Positions 43,794-52,223 of a stretch of 64,000 bases of DNA are shown piece by piece. The position numbers and the translations under genes are program-made. The notes beneath the pieces are model-generated. The model ran no database searches and was not told where the DNA came from. It saw only the letters and a list, made by a program, of their open reading frames with translations. Where the stretch lies: NCBI GenBank assembly GCA_945890485.1, contig CAMDCN010000017.1:100961-164960 (forward strand), given 5' to 3'. Position 1 is the first letter of the stretch. Each line of letters begins with the position of its first letter. The DNA is from Candidatus Sulfopaludibacter sp. SbA3 (GTDB taxonomy: Bacteria; Acidobacteriota; Terriglobia; Bryobacterales; Bryobacteraceae).

Positions 43794-44962
43794 TCGAATT
43801 TCCGGCCATCTCAGCGCGCCGCGCGACCCGGCGGGAACAGCGTCTAGCCCACGACGAGACCAGATACATGCCCTCCCTCGGATGCCTGGGGTGCCCGCAA
43901 GCGCAGATTTGCGGCGGGCTTCGCATCCGCGAGCCCCTGTTCGACTGCCTCGACCTTTGTTGCGGCGTACCCGCGCGCTGCGACAGAGTGTGCCTCAGGA
44001 ACCCAGACTACGTAGACCGCGTCCGAGAGATCGAAAGCTACAGTCTCGATACGATTCCGCGCACCGCTGAGTTCGCCTACCCTGCCCTTCCTTCATCTGC
44101 TCCGATGCTATTTCATCCGAGCCGCCGCACCGGGCTGGCCGCAGCGAATGCTATCGCACTTCCGTTGGCACGCATGTACCAACGGCGCACCGGCATGCCG
44201 CGCTATTGCTCCCCTGAAGCGCTGCGGAACGCCTTTCGCATCCGAGCGGGAACGCCTATCATCCTCTCTGGAACAGATCACGACGCATCAATCGAGCGCT
44301 GGTGGGGGCTGGGCGAAGCGGCGCGGCGAGCCACTATCCGTTCGCTGAAGGACTGCTCTGTCGCGCTGGTGACGGTACCCAACTACAGCCTTTTCTCCAA
44401 CGTCCCGCGTTGGGATGACCTGCACGCCATGAAGCGGATCGCATTGATACATTATGAATTCCTATCGGAAGGCCTTCCGGCAGCCCTCCACGTGAATGGC
44501 AGAACCGATACCGACTTCCTCCGTTGGACCGAATATATTGCCGCACGCCCCGAGATCAAGGTGATCTCCTACGAATTCGCCACCGGACCCGGCCGAGCGG
44601 CCAGGATAGACCTGCATGTTCGCTGGCTCTGCGACCTCGCCGCGCAGGTTCCGCATCCCCTGCACCTGATCGTTCGGGGAGGAATCGATAAGCTTCCCGC
44701 CTTGCGCAAACGGTTTCACCAGGTCACCTTTATCGACACGGCGAGCTTCATGAAGACGATGATGCGCCAGAAGGCTACCCTACAAAACGGGAACCGGCTT
44801 GCCTGGAGTTCTACGCCTACGCAGAGAGACGAGCCCCTCGACGCGCTGCTGGCCCACAACATCGCCTCTGTGGAAGCCGTGCTCACTTCGGCACCGGCAA
44901 TGCCTCCCGCACGAAACACCGCATATGCCCTCAGAACACTCAGCCACGCTAACTTTCGATGA
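43787..44962 (+). CDS. cysteine-cluster protein, DUF4417-like TIM-barrel region
   Basis: The ATG at 43787 gives 391 residues. The first 75 carry eight cysteines: GCLGCPQAQICGG, DCLDLCCGVPARC, DRVCLRNP. This spacing is like that of iron-sulfur or zinc clusters; radical SAM proteins have a different pattern, so I do not call it one. A barrel-like region follows (about 85-320): VALVTVPNYSLFSNVPRWDD, RIALIHYEFLSEGLPAALHV, NGRTDTDFLRWTEYIA, VISYEFATGPGRAARID, LIVRGGIDKLPALRKRF. Its fold recalls DUF4417 proteins. The gene overlaps its neighbours by 7 and 38 bases. Confidence 0.6.
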   Translation: MLIEFPAISARRATRREQRLAHDETRYMPSLGCLGCPQAQICGGLRIREPLFDCLDLCCGVPARCDRVCLRNPDYVDRVREIESYSLDTIPRTAEFAYPALPSSAPMLFHPSRRTGLAAANAIALPLARMYQRRTGMPRYCSPEALRNAFRIRAGTPIILSGTDHDASIERWWGLGEAARRATIRSLKDCSVALVTVPNYSLFSNVPRWDDLHAMKRIALIHYEFLSEGLPAALHVNGRTDTDFLRWTEYIAARPEIKVISYEFATGPGRAARIDLHVRWLCDLAAQVPHPLHLIVRGGIDKLPALRKRFHQVTFIDTASFMKTMMRQKATLQNGNRLAWSSTPTQRDEPLDALLAHNIASVEAVLTSAPAMPPARNTAYALRTLSHANFR

Positions 44963-45728
44963 ACTCGACGGCCTCGCATTCGCGGGCCAAAAGGGGCGGT
45001 TCGAACCGGCAAAGCATCGGTTTCGCAGCGGGCCGATAGGGCCGATTTTCGAGCTACGTCTTTTGGCCAAGGCCGGAGTTCTCCCATGGCCGAGTAACGA
45101 TTCCTGGCTCGTGCTCGACGGGGCCGCACCCATGGTCGAGGCCCTCGGCAACCGAAACCGTCACGTCTGGGTTTGCCCGGAATCCAAGGCCCTCGGAGCC
45201 TTTCGCACGTTTCAAACGGTTCAGGACGAAGGAATCGCATGGACGCAATTCGGATTCGCGGCCCAGCAGGCCGCAACGAACATTGCCGGACTTCCGAGCA
45301 CCATCGCTAAGCAACTGGTCGGTGCCCTCGGCGAAATGCAAGACAACATCTACGAACACTCTCAGGCCCCCGCCACCGGCATCATCGCATTCAGTGCGAA
45401 TCCCGGCTCCTTCGAATTCACCGTTTCCGATTGCGGCATCGGCACATTGGCAAGCCTCAAATCGTCGCCCGAATACTCTATGCTTGCCGATCATGGACAG
45501 GCCCTGAAACTCGCTCTTACGCCAGGCGTCTCCCGATTCGGCCCCGGCCGAGGCACGGGATTCCAGCAACTCTTCGTGGGCCTTGCCAACCTCAATGCGA
45601 CGCTGCGCTTTCGATCCGGAGATCACGCAGTTACCGTTGCGGGCCGGAAGCCCGGCGGCATTCCTTTCGATCTGAGCCAAAAGCCTCCGCTGAAGGGCTT
45701 TTTCGCCTCTGTGCTCTGCCAGCCCTAA
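44925..45728 (+). CDS. GHKL-type ATPase protein
   Basis: The ATG at 44925 lies inside the cysteine-cluster gene (38-base overlap) and gives 267 residues. The ATPase motifs are clear: LGEMQDNIYEHSQAP (N box), FTVSDCGIGTLASL (G1 box) and GRGTGFQQLFVGLANLN (G2 box). There is no phosphoacceptor helix and no sensor, so it is not a standard sensor kinase; it resembles anti-sigma factor-type kinases such as those acting on STAS proteins. The first gene of the operon encodes a STAS-like protein, a natural partner. It ends the operon. Confidence 0.8.
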   Translation: MPSEHSATLTFDELDGLAFAGQKGRFEPAKHRFRSGPIGPIFELRLLAKAGVLPWPSNDSWLVLDGAAPMVEALGNRNRHVWVCPESKALGAFRTFQTVQDEGIAWTQFGFAAQQAATNIAGLPSTIAKQLVGALGEMQDNIYEHSQAPATGIIAFSANPGSFEFTVSDCGIGTLASLKSSPEYSMLADHGQALKLALTPGVSRFGPGRGTGFQQLFVGLANLNATLRFRSGDHAVTVAGRKPGGIPFDLSQKPPLKGFFASVLCQP

Positions 45729-46017
45729 GCTGCGAAACACCACGCCATTTTCCCCACTTGACATTTGCACTGACATCCTCGCGCTTGTCTGCTAGAGATT
45801 CCGGTTACCATTGAAAATGCTCAGCCGAATGCCGATATGTGAGGGAATTGGGGCGAGAGTGTCATTCGTTTGCTTCGCCTAGACAGAGCGGAGGAACGAG
45901 CCGAAAAGTACTCTACCAATTCGCCATCGACAAACCGGGGGTTTATCTCCTCATGAAGCGAATGGCAGGAACAGATCGGACCAGGAAGAATGAAGATACG
46001 CTGATGGGAGACGTCAA

Positions 46018-48795
46018 TTGAACGCGGTCGAAATTGAGCAAGCAATCACGGACTTGGCGGAGCAGCCGTTTGACGCTGCAAACTTCGCATATGCGTTCCT
46101 CGAAGCCTTCGGAAACAAAGAAACGACAATTAAGCGGCTGCGCGCCGGTGCCACGAACAAATCCGACCTCGACGGCGTACTTCAGACCAACCACATCCAC
46201 ATCGCTACTTCTGAGGTTGGGCAGGTCACGAAAACGTTGGCGGCCTTAAGAGAAAGTCCAGCGACAACCAAAGCCAAAGCGAGATTCATTCTCGCCACGG
46301 ACGGCGTCGATTTTGAGGCTGAGGACCTGTCGAGTGGTCAAACAGCCGCGTGCGCCTACAAAAGCTTTCCAGACCACTTTGCGCTGTTCCTGCCGCTTGC
46401 GGGCATTTCAACCGTCCGGGAGATCAGCGAGAATTCCTTCGACATTCGGGCGACTAGCCGCCTCAACCGGCTTTACGTCGAGCTTCTCAAGGACAACCCC
46501 GAATGGGGGCGATCTGAGCGCCGCCACGACATGAATCACTTCATGGCGAGGCTGATCTTCTGCTTTTTCGCCGAGGACACCGGAATATTCGGGACCGGTC
46601 TCTTCACCGACACTATCGCCCGGATGAGTGCCAAAGATTCTTCAAACACCCACGAGGTGATTAGCGAGCTCTTTCGAGCGATGAACACAAAGCGGGACGA
46701 TCACGAAACCGCAGGGATACCTCGATGGACTAGAGACCTACCATACGTCAATGGCGACTTGTTTTCTGGCAACGTGGATGTTCCGCAGTTTAGCAAGATC
46801 GCACGGGCCTACCTTCTCCACATCGGCAGTCTCGATTGGACCAAAATCAACCCGGACATTTTTGGTTCGATGATTCAGGCGGTCGCAGAGGACGAGGAGC
46901 GCGGTTCGCTGGGAATGCATTACACAAGCGTGCCCAACATTCTGAAGGTGTTGAACCCGCTCTTCCTTGATGACCTACGCTCCAAGCTGGAAGAAGCCGG
47001 GGACAACCAACGAATTTTACTAAATGTGCGCAATCGCATGGCGCGGATTCGTGTGTTCGACCCCGCCTGTGGCTCCGGCAATTTTCTGGTCATCGCCTAC
47101 AAGGAGATGCGGGCAATTGAGGCAGCGATCAACATACGGCGCGGGGAAGCGGATCGGCGTTCAGAGATCCCCAAGACGAACTTTCGCGGCATCGAGTTGA
47201 GAGACTTTCCCGCCGAGATCGCTCGCCTTGCGCTCGTCATTGCGGAGTACCAATGCGACGTACTCTACAGAGGACACAAGCTCGCGTTGTTAGAGTTCCT
47301 GCCGTTGGATAAGCAAAACTGGATAACGTGCGGAAATGCGCTCAGGCTGGATTGGGCAGCTCTGTGGGATGCAACGGGCAAGGGCGTAAAGATTTACTCG
47401 GAGGACTTGTTCGGGACGCCGTTGGCGCAAGCGCAGATCGACTTTGAGAATGAGGGAGGAGAGACGTATATTTGCGGCAACCCTCCGTATAAGGGTGGCA
47501 CAAAACAAAGCGATGAGCAAAAGCGGGATATGCAGTTCGTGTTTTCCGCACATTCTGATGCTTTTAAGTCGCTTGATTATGTAAGCGGGTGGTTTTTTAA
47601 GTTCGCTCACTACGCACGTCAGACGCCTGCATCTTGTGCATTCGTTACTACGAATTCGATAGTACAAGGTGAACAAGTTGCGAGGCTTTGGCCGATGCTT
47701 TTGCGTTTTGGGCAGGAAATCCTTTTCGCCCATTCCTCCTTTAAATGGTCGAATCTTGCTTCGCACAACGCTGGTGTCACGGTTGTAATCATCGGCCTCG
47801 GTGTAAAGGCAGGTCGAAAGGCTATCCTCTTTGACAACTCAAGCGGAGATGCCCCGCTTCGACGGGAGGTTGAAAACATAAACCCGTATCTAGTGCCTTT
47901 CAAGAATCTTGTCATTGAGGCGCGCGCCACCGCCATTTCAAGTGTGGCGAATATGGTTAATGGAAGTAAGCCTGCCGACGGCGGGAACTTGCTTCTCGGA
48001 TTGGAGGAGGCCCAAGACATTCGAAGATCTGATGGATTGGCTGATGAGTTCATACGCCAATATGTTGGTGCCAGCGAGGCGATTGACGGTGCTCTTAGGT
48101 ACTGCTTGTGGATTCGTGACGAAGAAAAGAACCGTGCGTTAAGTATTGATAAGATTGCGGCGCGTGTCTCCTTGGTCAGGGAGATGCGACGAAAAAGCAC
48201 CAAGAAGCTTACTATTGAAGGGGCTAGCACGCCTTGGGCATTCCAACAAATTAGACAAACAGGGGAAGAAGCTGTTCTTGTAGTTCCAAGTCATTCTTCG
48301 GAGTCGCGAGAATACCTACCGACGGGACTGCTTTCGCCCGGCTCAATTCTGTCCAACGCCGCTTTTGGATTCTACGACGCGCCGCTTTGGAACATGGCGC
48401 TTATTGCCTCACGGTTGCACCTTGTCTGGATTGCCACTGTGTGCGGAAAGATAAAAACTGACTACCGTTACTCAAGCACGTTGGGCTGGAACACATTCCC
48501 GGTCCCGATGCTGACGAACAAGAACAAGGCCGACTTAACACATTGCGCCGAGGACATCTTGCTCGCACGGGAGCACCATTTCCCGGCAACCATTGCTGAT
48601 CTCTACGATCCAGACACTATGCCTGATGACCTCCGGGCGGCCCATGAGCGAAACGACGAGGTCCTGGAGCGCATATATATCGGTCGCCGGTTCAGGAACG
48701 ACACCGAGCGACTGGAAAATCTGTTCGAGCTCTACACTAAGATGACCGCGACGGCGGCCCAAGCGAAGAAACCTAAGGCGAAAGCGCGCGCATGA
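46018..48795 (+). CDS. MmeI-like DNA methyltransferase (class I SAM-dependent)
   Basis: The start is a TTG with a GGGAG site about 9 bases before it. The 925-residue protein has the adenine methyltransferase core: FDPACGSGNFLVIAYKEM (motif I) near residue 345, FRGIELRDFPAEIARLAL, YICGNPPYKGGTKQS (NPPY, motif IV), and AFVTTNSIVQGEQVARLW. It matches the MmeI family in this order and in its C-terminal target-recognition part (YSSTLGWNTFPVP). Full MmeI enzymes carry an N-terminal endonuclease with a DxExK motif; I do not see one here, so cutting may be done by the partners. It is the first gene of a three-gene unit. Confidence 0.88.
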   Translation: MNAVEIEQAITDLAEQPFDAANFAYAFLEAFGNKETTIKRLRAGATNKSDLDGVLQTNHIHIATSEVGQVTKTLAALRESPATTKAKARFILATDGVDFEAEDLSSGQTAACAYKSFPDHFALFLPLAGISTVREISENSFDIRATSRLNRLYVELLKDNPEWGRSERRHDMNHFMARLIFCFFAEDTGIFGTGLFTDTIARMSAKDSSNTHEVISELFRAMNTKRDDHETAGIPRWTRDLPYVNGDLFSGNVDVPQFSKIARAYLLHIGSLDWTKINPDIFGSMIQAVAEDEERGSLGMHYTSVPNILKVLNPLFLDDLRSKLEEAGDNQRILLNVRNRMARIRVFDPACGSGNFLVIAYKEMRAIEAAINIRRGEADRRSEIPKTNFRGIELRDFPAEIARLALVIAEYQCDVLYRGHKLALLEFLPLDKQNWITCGNALRLDWAALWDATGKGVKIYSEDLFGTPLAQAQIDFENEGGETYICGNPPYKGGTKQSDEQKRDMQFVFSAHSDAFKSLDYVSGWFFKFAHYARQTPASCAFVTTNSIVQGEQVARLWPMLLRFGQEILFAHSSFKWSNLASHNAGVTVVIIGLGVKAGRKAILFDNSSGDAPLRREVENINPYLVPFKNLVIEARATAISSVANMVNGSKPADGGNLLLGLEEAQDIRRSDGLADEFIRQYVGASEAIDGALRYCLWIRDEEKNRALSIDKIAARVSLVREMRRKSTKKLTIEGASTPWAFQQIRQTGEEAVLVVPSHSSESREYLPTGLLSPGSILSNAAFGFYDAPLWNMALIASRLHLVWIATVCGKIKTDYRYSSTLGWNTFPVPMLTNKNKADLTHCAEDILLAREHHFPATIADLYDPDTMPDDLRAAHERNDEVLERIYIGRRFRNDTERLENLFELYTKMTATAAQAKKPKAKARA

Positions 48796-50855
48796 CCATT
48801 GAGAAAAAATCAGTCCCCTCCATCTCCGTTTCTTACTCTCGCAATGGCAGTTCGACCAAGGCGAATGCGCTTGGTATGCGTTCGATGCAGGAACGCGCCT
48901 ACGAAAAGAGAGGGGAGCAATACCTTCTTATCAAGTCGCCACCAGCTTCAGGCAAGAGCCGAGCACTGATGTTTATCGCGCTCGACAAGCTCCAGAATCA
49001 GGGACTGAAACAGGCCATCATCGTCGTACCAGAAAAGGCCATCGGTGCCAGTTTCCACGACGAACCGCTATCGCAGTACGGTTTCTGGGCTGACTGGCGC
49101 GTAGAGCCAAAGTGGAATCTCTGCAATGCACCAGGCGACGATAATGGCGGGAAGGTGAAATCGGTCGCTGCGTTTCTGGAAAGTCCCGACAAGGTGCTCG
49201 TGTGCACACACGCGACCTTCCGTTTCGCCGTCGATCGGTATGGAGCGGAGAAATTCGATGACCGGCTGATTGCTGTAGACGAGTTTCACCATGTGTCGTC
49301 GAGCCCCGATAACAAGCTCGGCCTGCATCTGGCGCAGTTCATCGCCCGGAATCGCGTGCACATTGTTGCGATGACCGGCTCCTATTTCAGGGGCGACGCC
49401 GAGGCCGTGCTCGCACCACAGGACGAGGCAATTTTCGATAGCGTCACGTACACATATTACGAACAGCTGAACGGCTACGAATATCTCAAGCAACTCGACA
49501 TCGGCTACTTCTTCTACAGCGACTCTTATGTCGATGATATTCTGAACGTCCTCAATCCTGCCGAGAAGACCATCCTCCACATCCCAAACGTCAATTCGCG
49601 CGAGAGCACGAAGGATAAAATCAAGGAAGTCGAACACATTATTGGCGCACTAGGCGAGTGGCAAGGCATCGACTCCGCAACTGGGTTTCAGCTTGTCAAA
49701 ACTCCGCAGGGGCGTGTCCTCCGAATTGCCGATCTCGTGGACGATGATCCCTCCAAGCGCGACCGCGTGTCCACCTCGCTCAAAGATCCTGCACAGAAGA
49801 ACAATCGCGACCATGTGGACATCATCATCGCGCTCGGCATGGCTAAGGAAGGCTTCGACTGGATCTGGTGTGAACACGCCCTCACGGTCGGCTACAGGTC
49901 GAGCCTTACCGAAATTGTCCAGATCATCGGTCGTGCAACCCGTGATGCACCGGGCAAGACCCGTGCAAAATTCACCAATCTGATCGCCGAACCGGACGCC
50001 TCCGAGGAAGCCGTCACTGAAGCGGTGAACGACACCCTGAAGGCAATTGCCGCGAGCTTGCTCATGGAACAGGTACTTGCCCCGCGTTTCGAGTTCAAGC
50101 CGAAGAATCGGGAGAGCGGACCAACTCCTGGTTTTGACTACGGAGAGAAAGGGTACGATCCCGGCAAGTGCAATGTTGGATTCAACGAAAAAACAGGCCA
50201 ATTCCAGATCGAGATCAAGGGACTAGCTGAGCCCAAGAGCAAAGAAGCCAGCCGCATCTGCCAGGAAGACCTGAATGAAGTAATTGCAGCCTTTGTCCAA
50301 GATAAAAGCGCCCTAGAGCGTGGCCTGTTCGACGAAGAACTTGTACCGGAGGAGCTGACCCAAGTCCGCATGGGTAAGATCATCAGGGAGAAGTACCCCG
50401 AACTTGGCAATGAAGACCAGGAGGCCGTCCGCCAACATGCAATTGCTGCGCTCAATTTGACCCAGCAAGCAAAGCAGGTTGCATTGGCCGGGGGTGGCGA
50501 CACTGCTGAGCAGACCGCCAACACGGCCCTGATCGACGGTGTTCGCAGGTTTGCCATGGATGTGCGCGAACTCGATATCGACCTAATTGACCGGATCAAT
50601 CCATTCGGCGAGGCCTACGCGATTCTGGCCAAGACCATGAGCGAGGACAGCCTCAAGCAAGTAGCCGCCGCCATCGCTGCCAAGCGCACAACCCTAACGC
50701 CGGAGGAAGCGAAGGATCTCGCCGTCCGCGCTTTCCGTTTCAAGAAGGAACGCGGGCGGCTTCCCTCACTCACGTCACAGGACGCTTGGGAGAAGCGAAT
50801 GGCCGAAGGTGCCGCCGCCTTCGTTCGCTTCAAGGATGAGGGGCGCTATGAGTGA
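48792..50855 (+). CDS. DEAD/DEAH-box-like SF2 helicase of the methyltransferase unit
   Basis: The 687-residue protein overlaps the methyltransferase stop by four bases (ATGA). It has LIKSPPASGKSRALMFIAL (Walker A variant SPPASGKS), LIAVDEFHHVSS (DEFH, motif II), AMTGSYFRG (motif III), and IIALGMAKEGFDW with IVQIIGRATRDAPGKTR (motifs V and VI). This is the ATP-dependent translocase of a restriction or remodelling system. A C-terminal helical domain of about 200 residues follows, with no known motif. Its arrangement between methyltransferase and GIY-YIG genes implies one complex. Confidence 0.88.
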   Translation: MTIEKKSVPSISVSYSRNGSSTKANALGMRSMQERAYEKRGEQYLLIKSPPASGKSRALMFIALDKLQNQGLKQAIIVVPEKAIGASFHDEPLSQYGFWADWRVEPKWNLCNAPGDDNGGKVKSVAAFLESPDKVLVCTHATFRFAVDRYGAEKFDDRLIAVDEFHHVSSSPDNKLGLHLAQFIARNRVHIVAMTGSYFRGDAEAVLAPQDEAIFDSVTYTYYEQLNGYEYLKQLDIGYFFYSDSYVDDILNVLNPAEKTILHIPNVNSRESTKDKIKEVEHIIGALGEWQGIDSATGFQLVKTPQGRVLRIADLVDDDPSKRDRVSTSLKDPAQKNNRDHVDIIIALGMAKEGFDWIWCEHALTVGYRSSLTEIVQIIGRATRDAPGKTRAKFTNLIAEPDASEEAVTEAVNDTLKAIAASLLMEQVLAPRFEFKPKNRESGPTPGFDYGEKGYDPGKCNVGFNEKTGQFQIEIKGLAEPKSKEASRICQEDLNEVIAAFVQDKSALERGLFDEELVPEELTQVRMGKIIREKYPELGNEDQEAVRQHAIAALNLTQQAKQVALAGGGDTAEQTANTALIDGVRRFAMDVRELDIDLIDRINPFGEAYAILAKTMSEDSLKQVAAAIAAKRTTLTPEEAKDLAVRAFRFKKERGRLPSLTSQDAWEKRMAEGAAAFVRFKDEGRYE

Positions 50856-52038
50856 CATCGATCTCGACCAACTGCGCTCAGAACTGGACGAATTCGCAGA
50901 ACCGGAAATGACCGGTGGCAGACCTGCCCGCGAGCAACGCATCATCGCTGGGTTCGAAGAGATTCAGCGGTTCGTCGAAAAGCATGGACATATTCCGCAG
51001 CACGGTGAAGATCGCGACATCTTTGAGCGGCTCTTTGCAGTGCGACTTGACCGACTTCGGTCACTGGAAGAGTGCCGCTCTCTGCTTGCCTCGCTCGATC
51101 ATCAAGGGCTGCTCACCGACATGGAGCTCGTTGCGGCCTCGATGGAGACTGTGAGCGACGACGAACTGCTGGCAGAATTGGCCGATGCGGCTGGGGGGGG
51201 CGATATTACAGACTTGCGGCATGTCCGCAAGAGCGCGGACAAACGGGCAGCCGAGGAAATCGCCAATCGCACCCCGTGCGAAGACTTTGAGGAATTCACA
51301 CCGCTCTTCGAGCGCGTGAAAAGGGAACTGAAGTCTGGTGTACGGCAGACATTGCCTGTGCAGAAAATGGATGAAATTAAGTTGGCAGAAATCCAGCCAG
51401 GCGAGTTTTTTATCGTGCAGGGACAGGTTGCCTACGTTGCCGAGATCGGTGGAGCTTTCAGAACGCAGTATGACCGACTCGATAGCCGGATGCGTGTCGT
51501 CTATGATAACGGGACTGAGAGCAACCTGCTGATTCGTTCATTCCAGCGCGCTCTCCACCGCGATGCCGCAGGGCGGCTCATTACCAATTCCAGCATTGGA
51601 GGCCTATTCGCGGATGAGCCCCACGAAGACGATCTAGCAAGCGGCACCATTTACGTTCTGCGAAGCAGATCCTCCCATCCGATGGTATCGGCCAACCGTG
51701 ACGTTCTGCACAAGATAGGCGTTACCGGCGGCAGGATCGAGACACGCCTCGCTAACGCGAAGCTTGACCCGACTTTCCTAATGGCCGACGTAGATGTCGT
51801 GGCGACCTATGGACTATTTAACATCAGCAGGGTCAAGCTCGAAAACATAATTCATCGTGTATTCGACAGTGCGCAGGTCGATATAGAAATCAAAGATCGC
51901 TTCGGAAATCCTGTCAGGCCGCGCGAGTGGTTTCTCGTTCCGCTTTTCGTAGTGGACGAAGTAGTCCAGCGTATCAAGGACGGAACGATCAAGAGCGTCG
52001 TCTACGATCCCAAACGTGCGAGGCTGGTCGAGGGGTAA
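50848..52038 (+). CDS. GIY-YIG-family nuclease of the methyltransferase-helicase unit
   Basis: The ATG at 50848 overlaps the helicase stop by 8 bases; the product has 396 residues. The C-terminal part is a GIY-YIG/T5orf172-like domain: TIYVLRSRSSHPM (IYVL in place of GIYxx), LHKIGVTGGRIETRLANAKLD (YIG variant KIGVT), and KLENIIHRVFDSAQVDIEI (catalytic Glu region) ending with GNPVRPREWFLVPLFVVDEV. The N-terminal 200 residues are acidic and helical, with no known fold. It would supply the nuclease activity of the trio. The variant motif leaves activity unproven. Confidence 0.8.
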   Translation: MSDIDLDQLRSELDEFAEPEMTGGRPAREQRIIAGFEEIQRFVEKHGHIPQHGEDRDIFERLFAVRLDRLRSLEECRSLLASLDHQGLLTDMELVAASMETVSDDELLAELADAAGGGDITDLRHVRKSADKRAAEEIANRTPCEDFEEFTPLFERVKRELKSGVRQTLPVQKMDEIKLAEIQPGEFFIVQGQVAYVAEIGGAFRTQYDRLDSRMRVVYDNGTESNLLIRSFQRALHRDAAGRLITNSSIGGLFADEPHEDDLASGTIYVLRSRSSHPMVSANRDVLHKIGVTGGRIETRLANAKLDPTFLMADVDVVATYGLFNISRVKLENIIHRVFDSAQVDIEIKDRFGNPVRPREWFLVPLFVVDEVVQRIKDGTIKSVVYDPKRARLVEG

Positions 52039-52223
52039 AAATCCTCGAATGCAAAAGGACTTCAATCTGGACACCGAAACCCTAGCCCGCCCTCCCGGTC
52101 CCAAACGATGCGTCCCGAAGTACCAACGGTATCTCTATTGCCCATGGGTCCGAGTTGTAATAGCCTAACTCCGGAGATATTAGGACTCTGCTACGGTGGA
52201 GCAACCCACCGCTAACGGTAACT

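Noticed and set aside
43787..44962. Radical SAM enzyme call for the cysteine-cluster protein
   Set aside because: The CxxxCxxC spacing and the GGE motif are missing; the cysteines are spread differently.
45839..46021. 60-codon frame before the methyltransferase gene
   Set aside because: No hydrophobic core or known motif; it ends across the methyltransferase TTG, and the gap suits a promoter.
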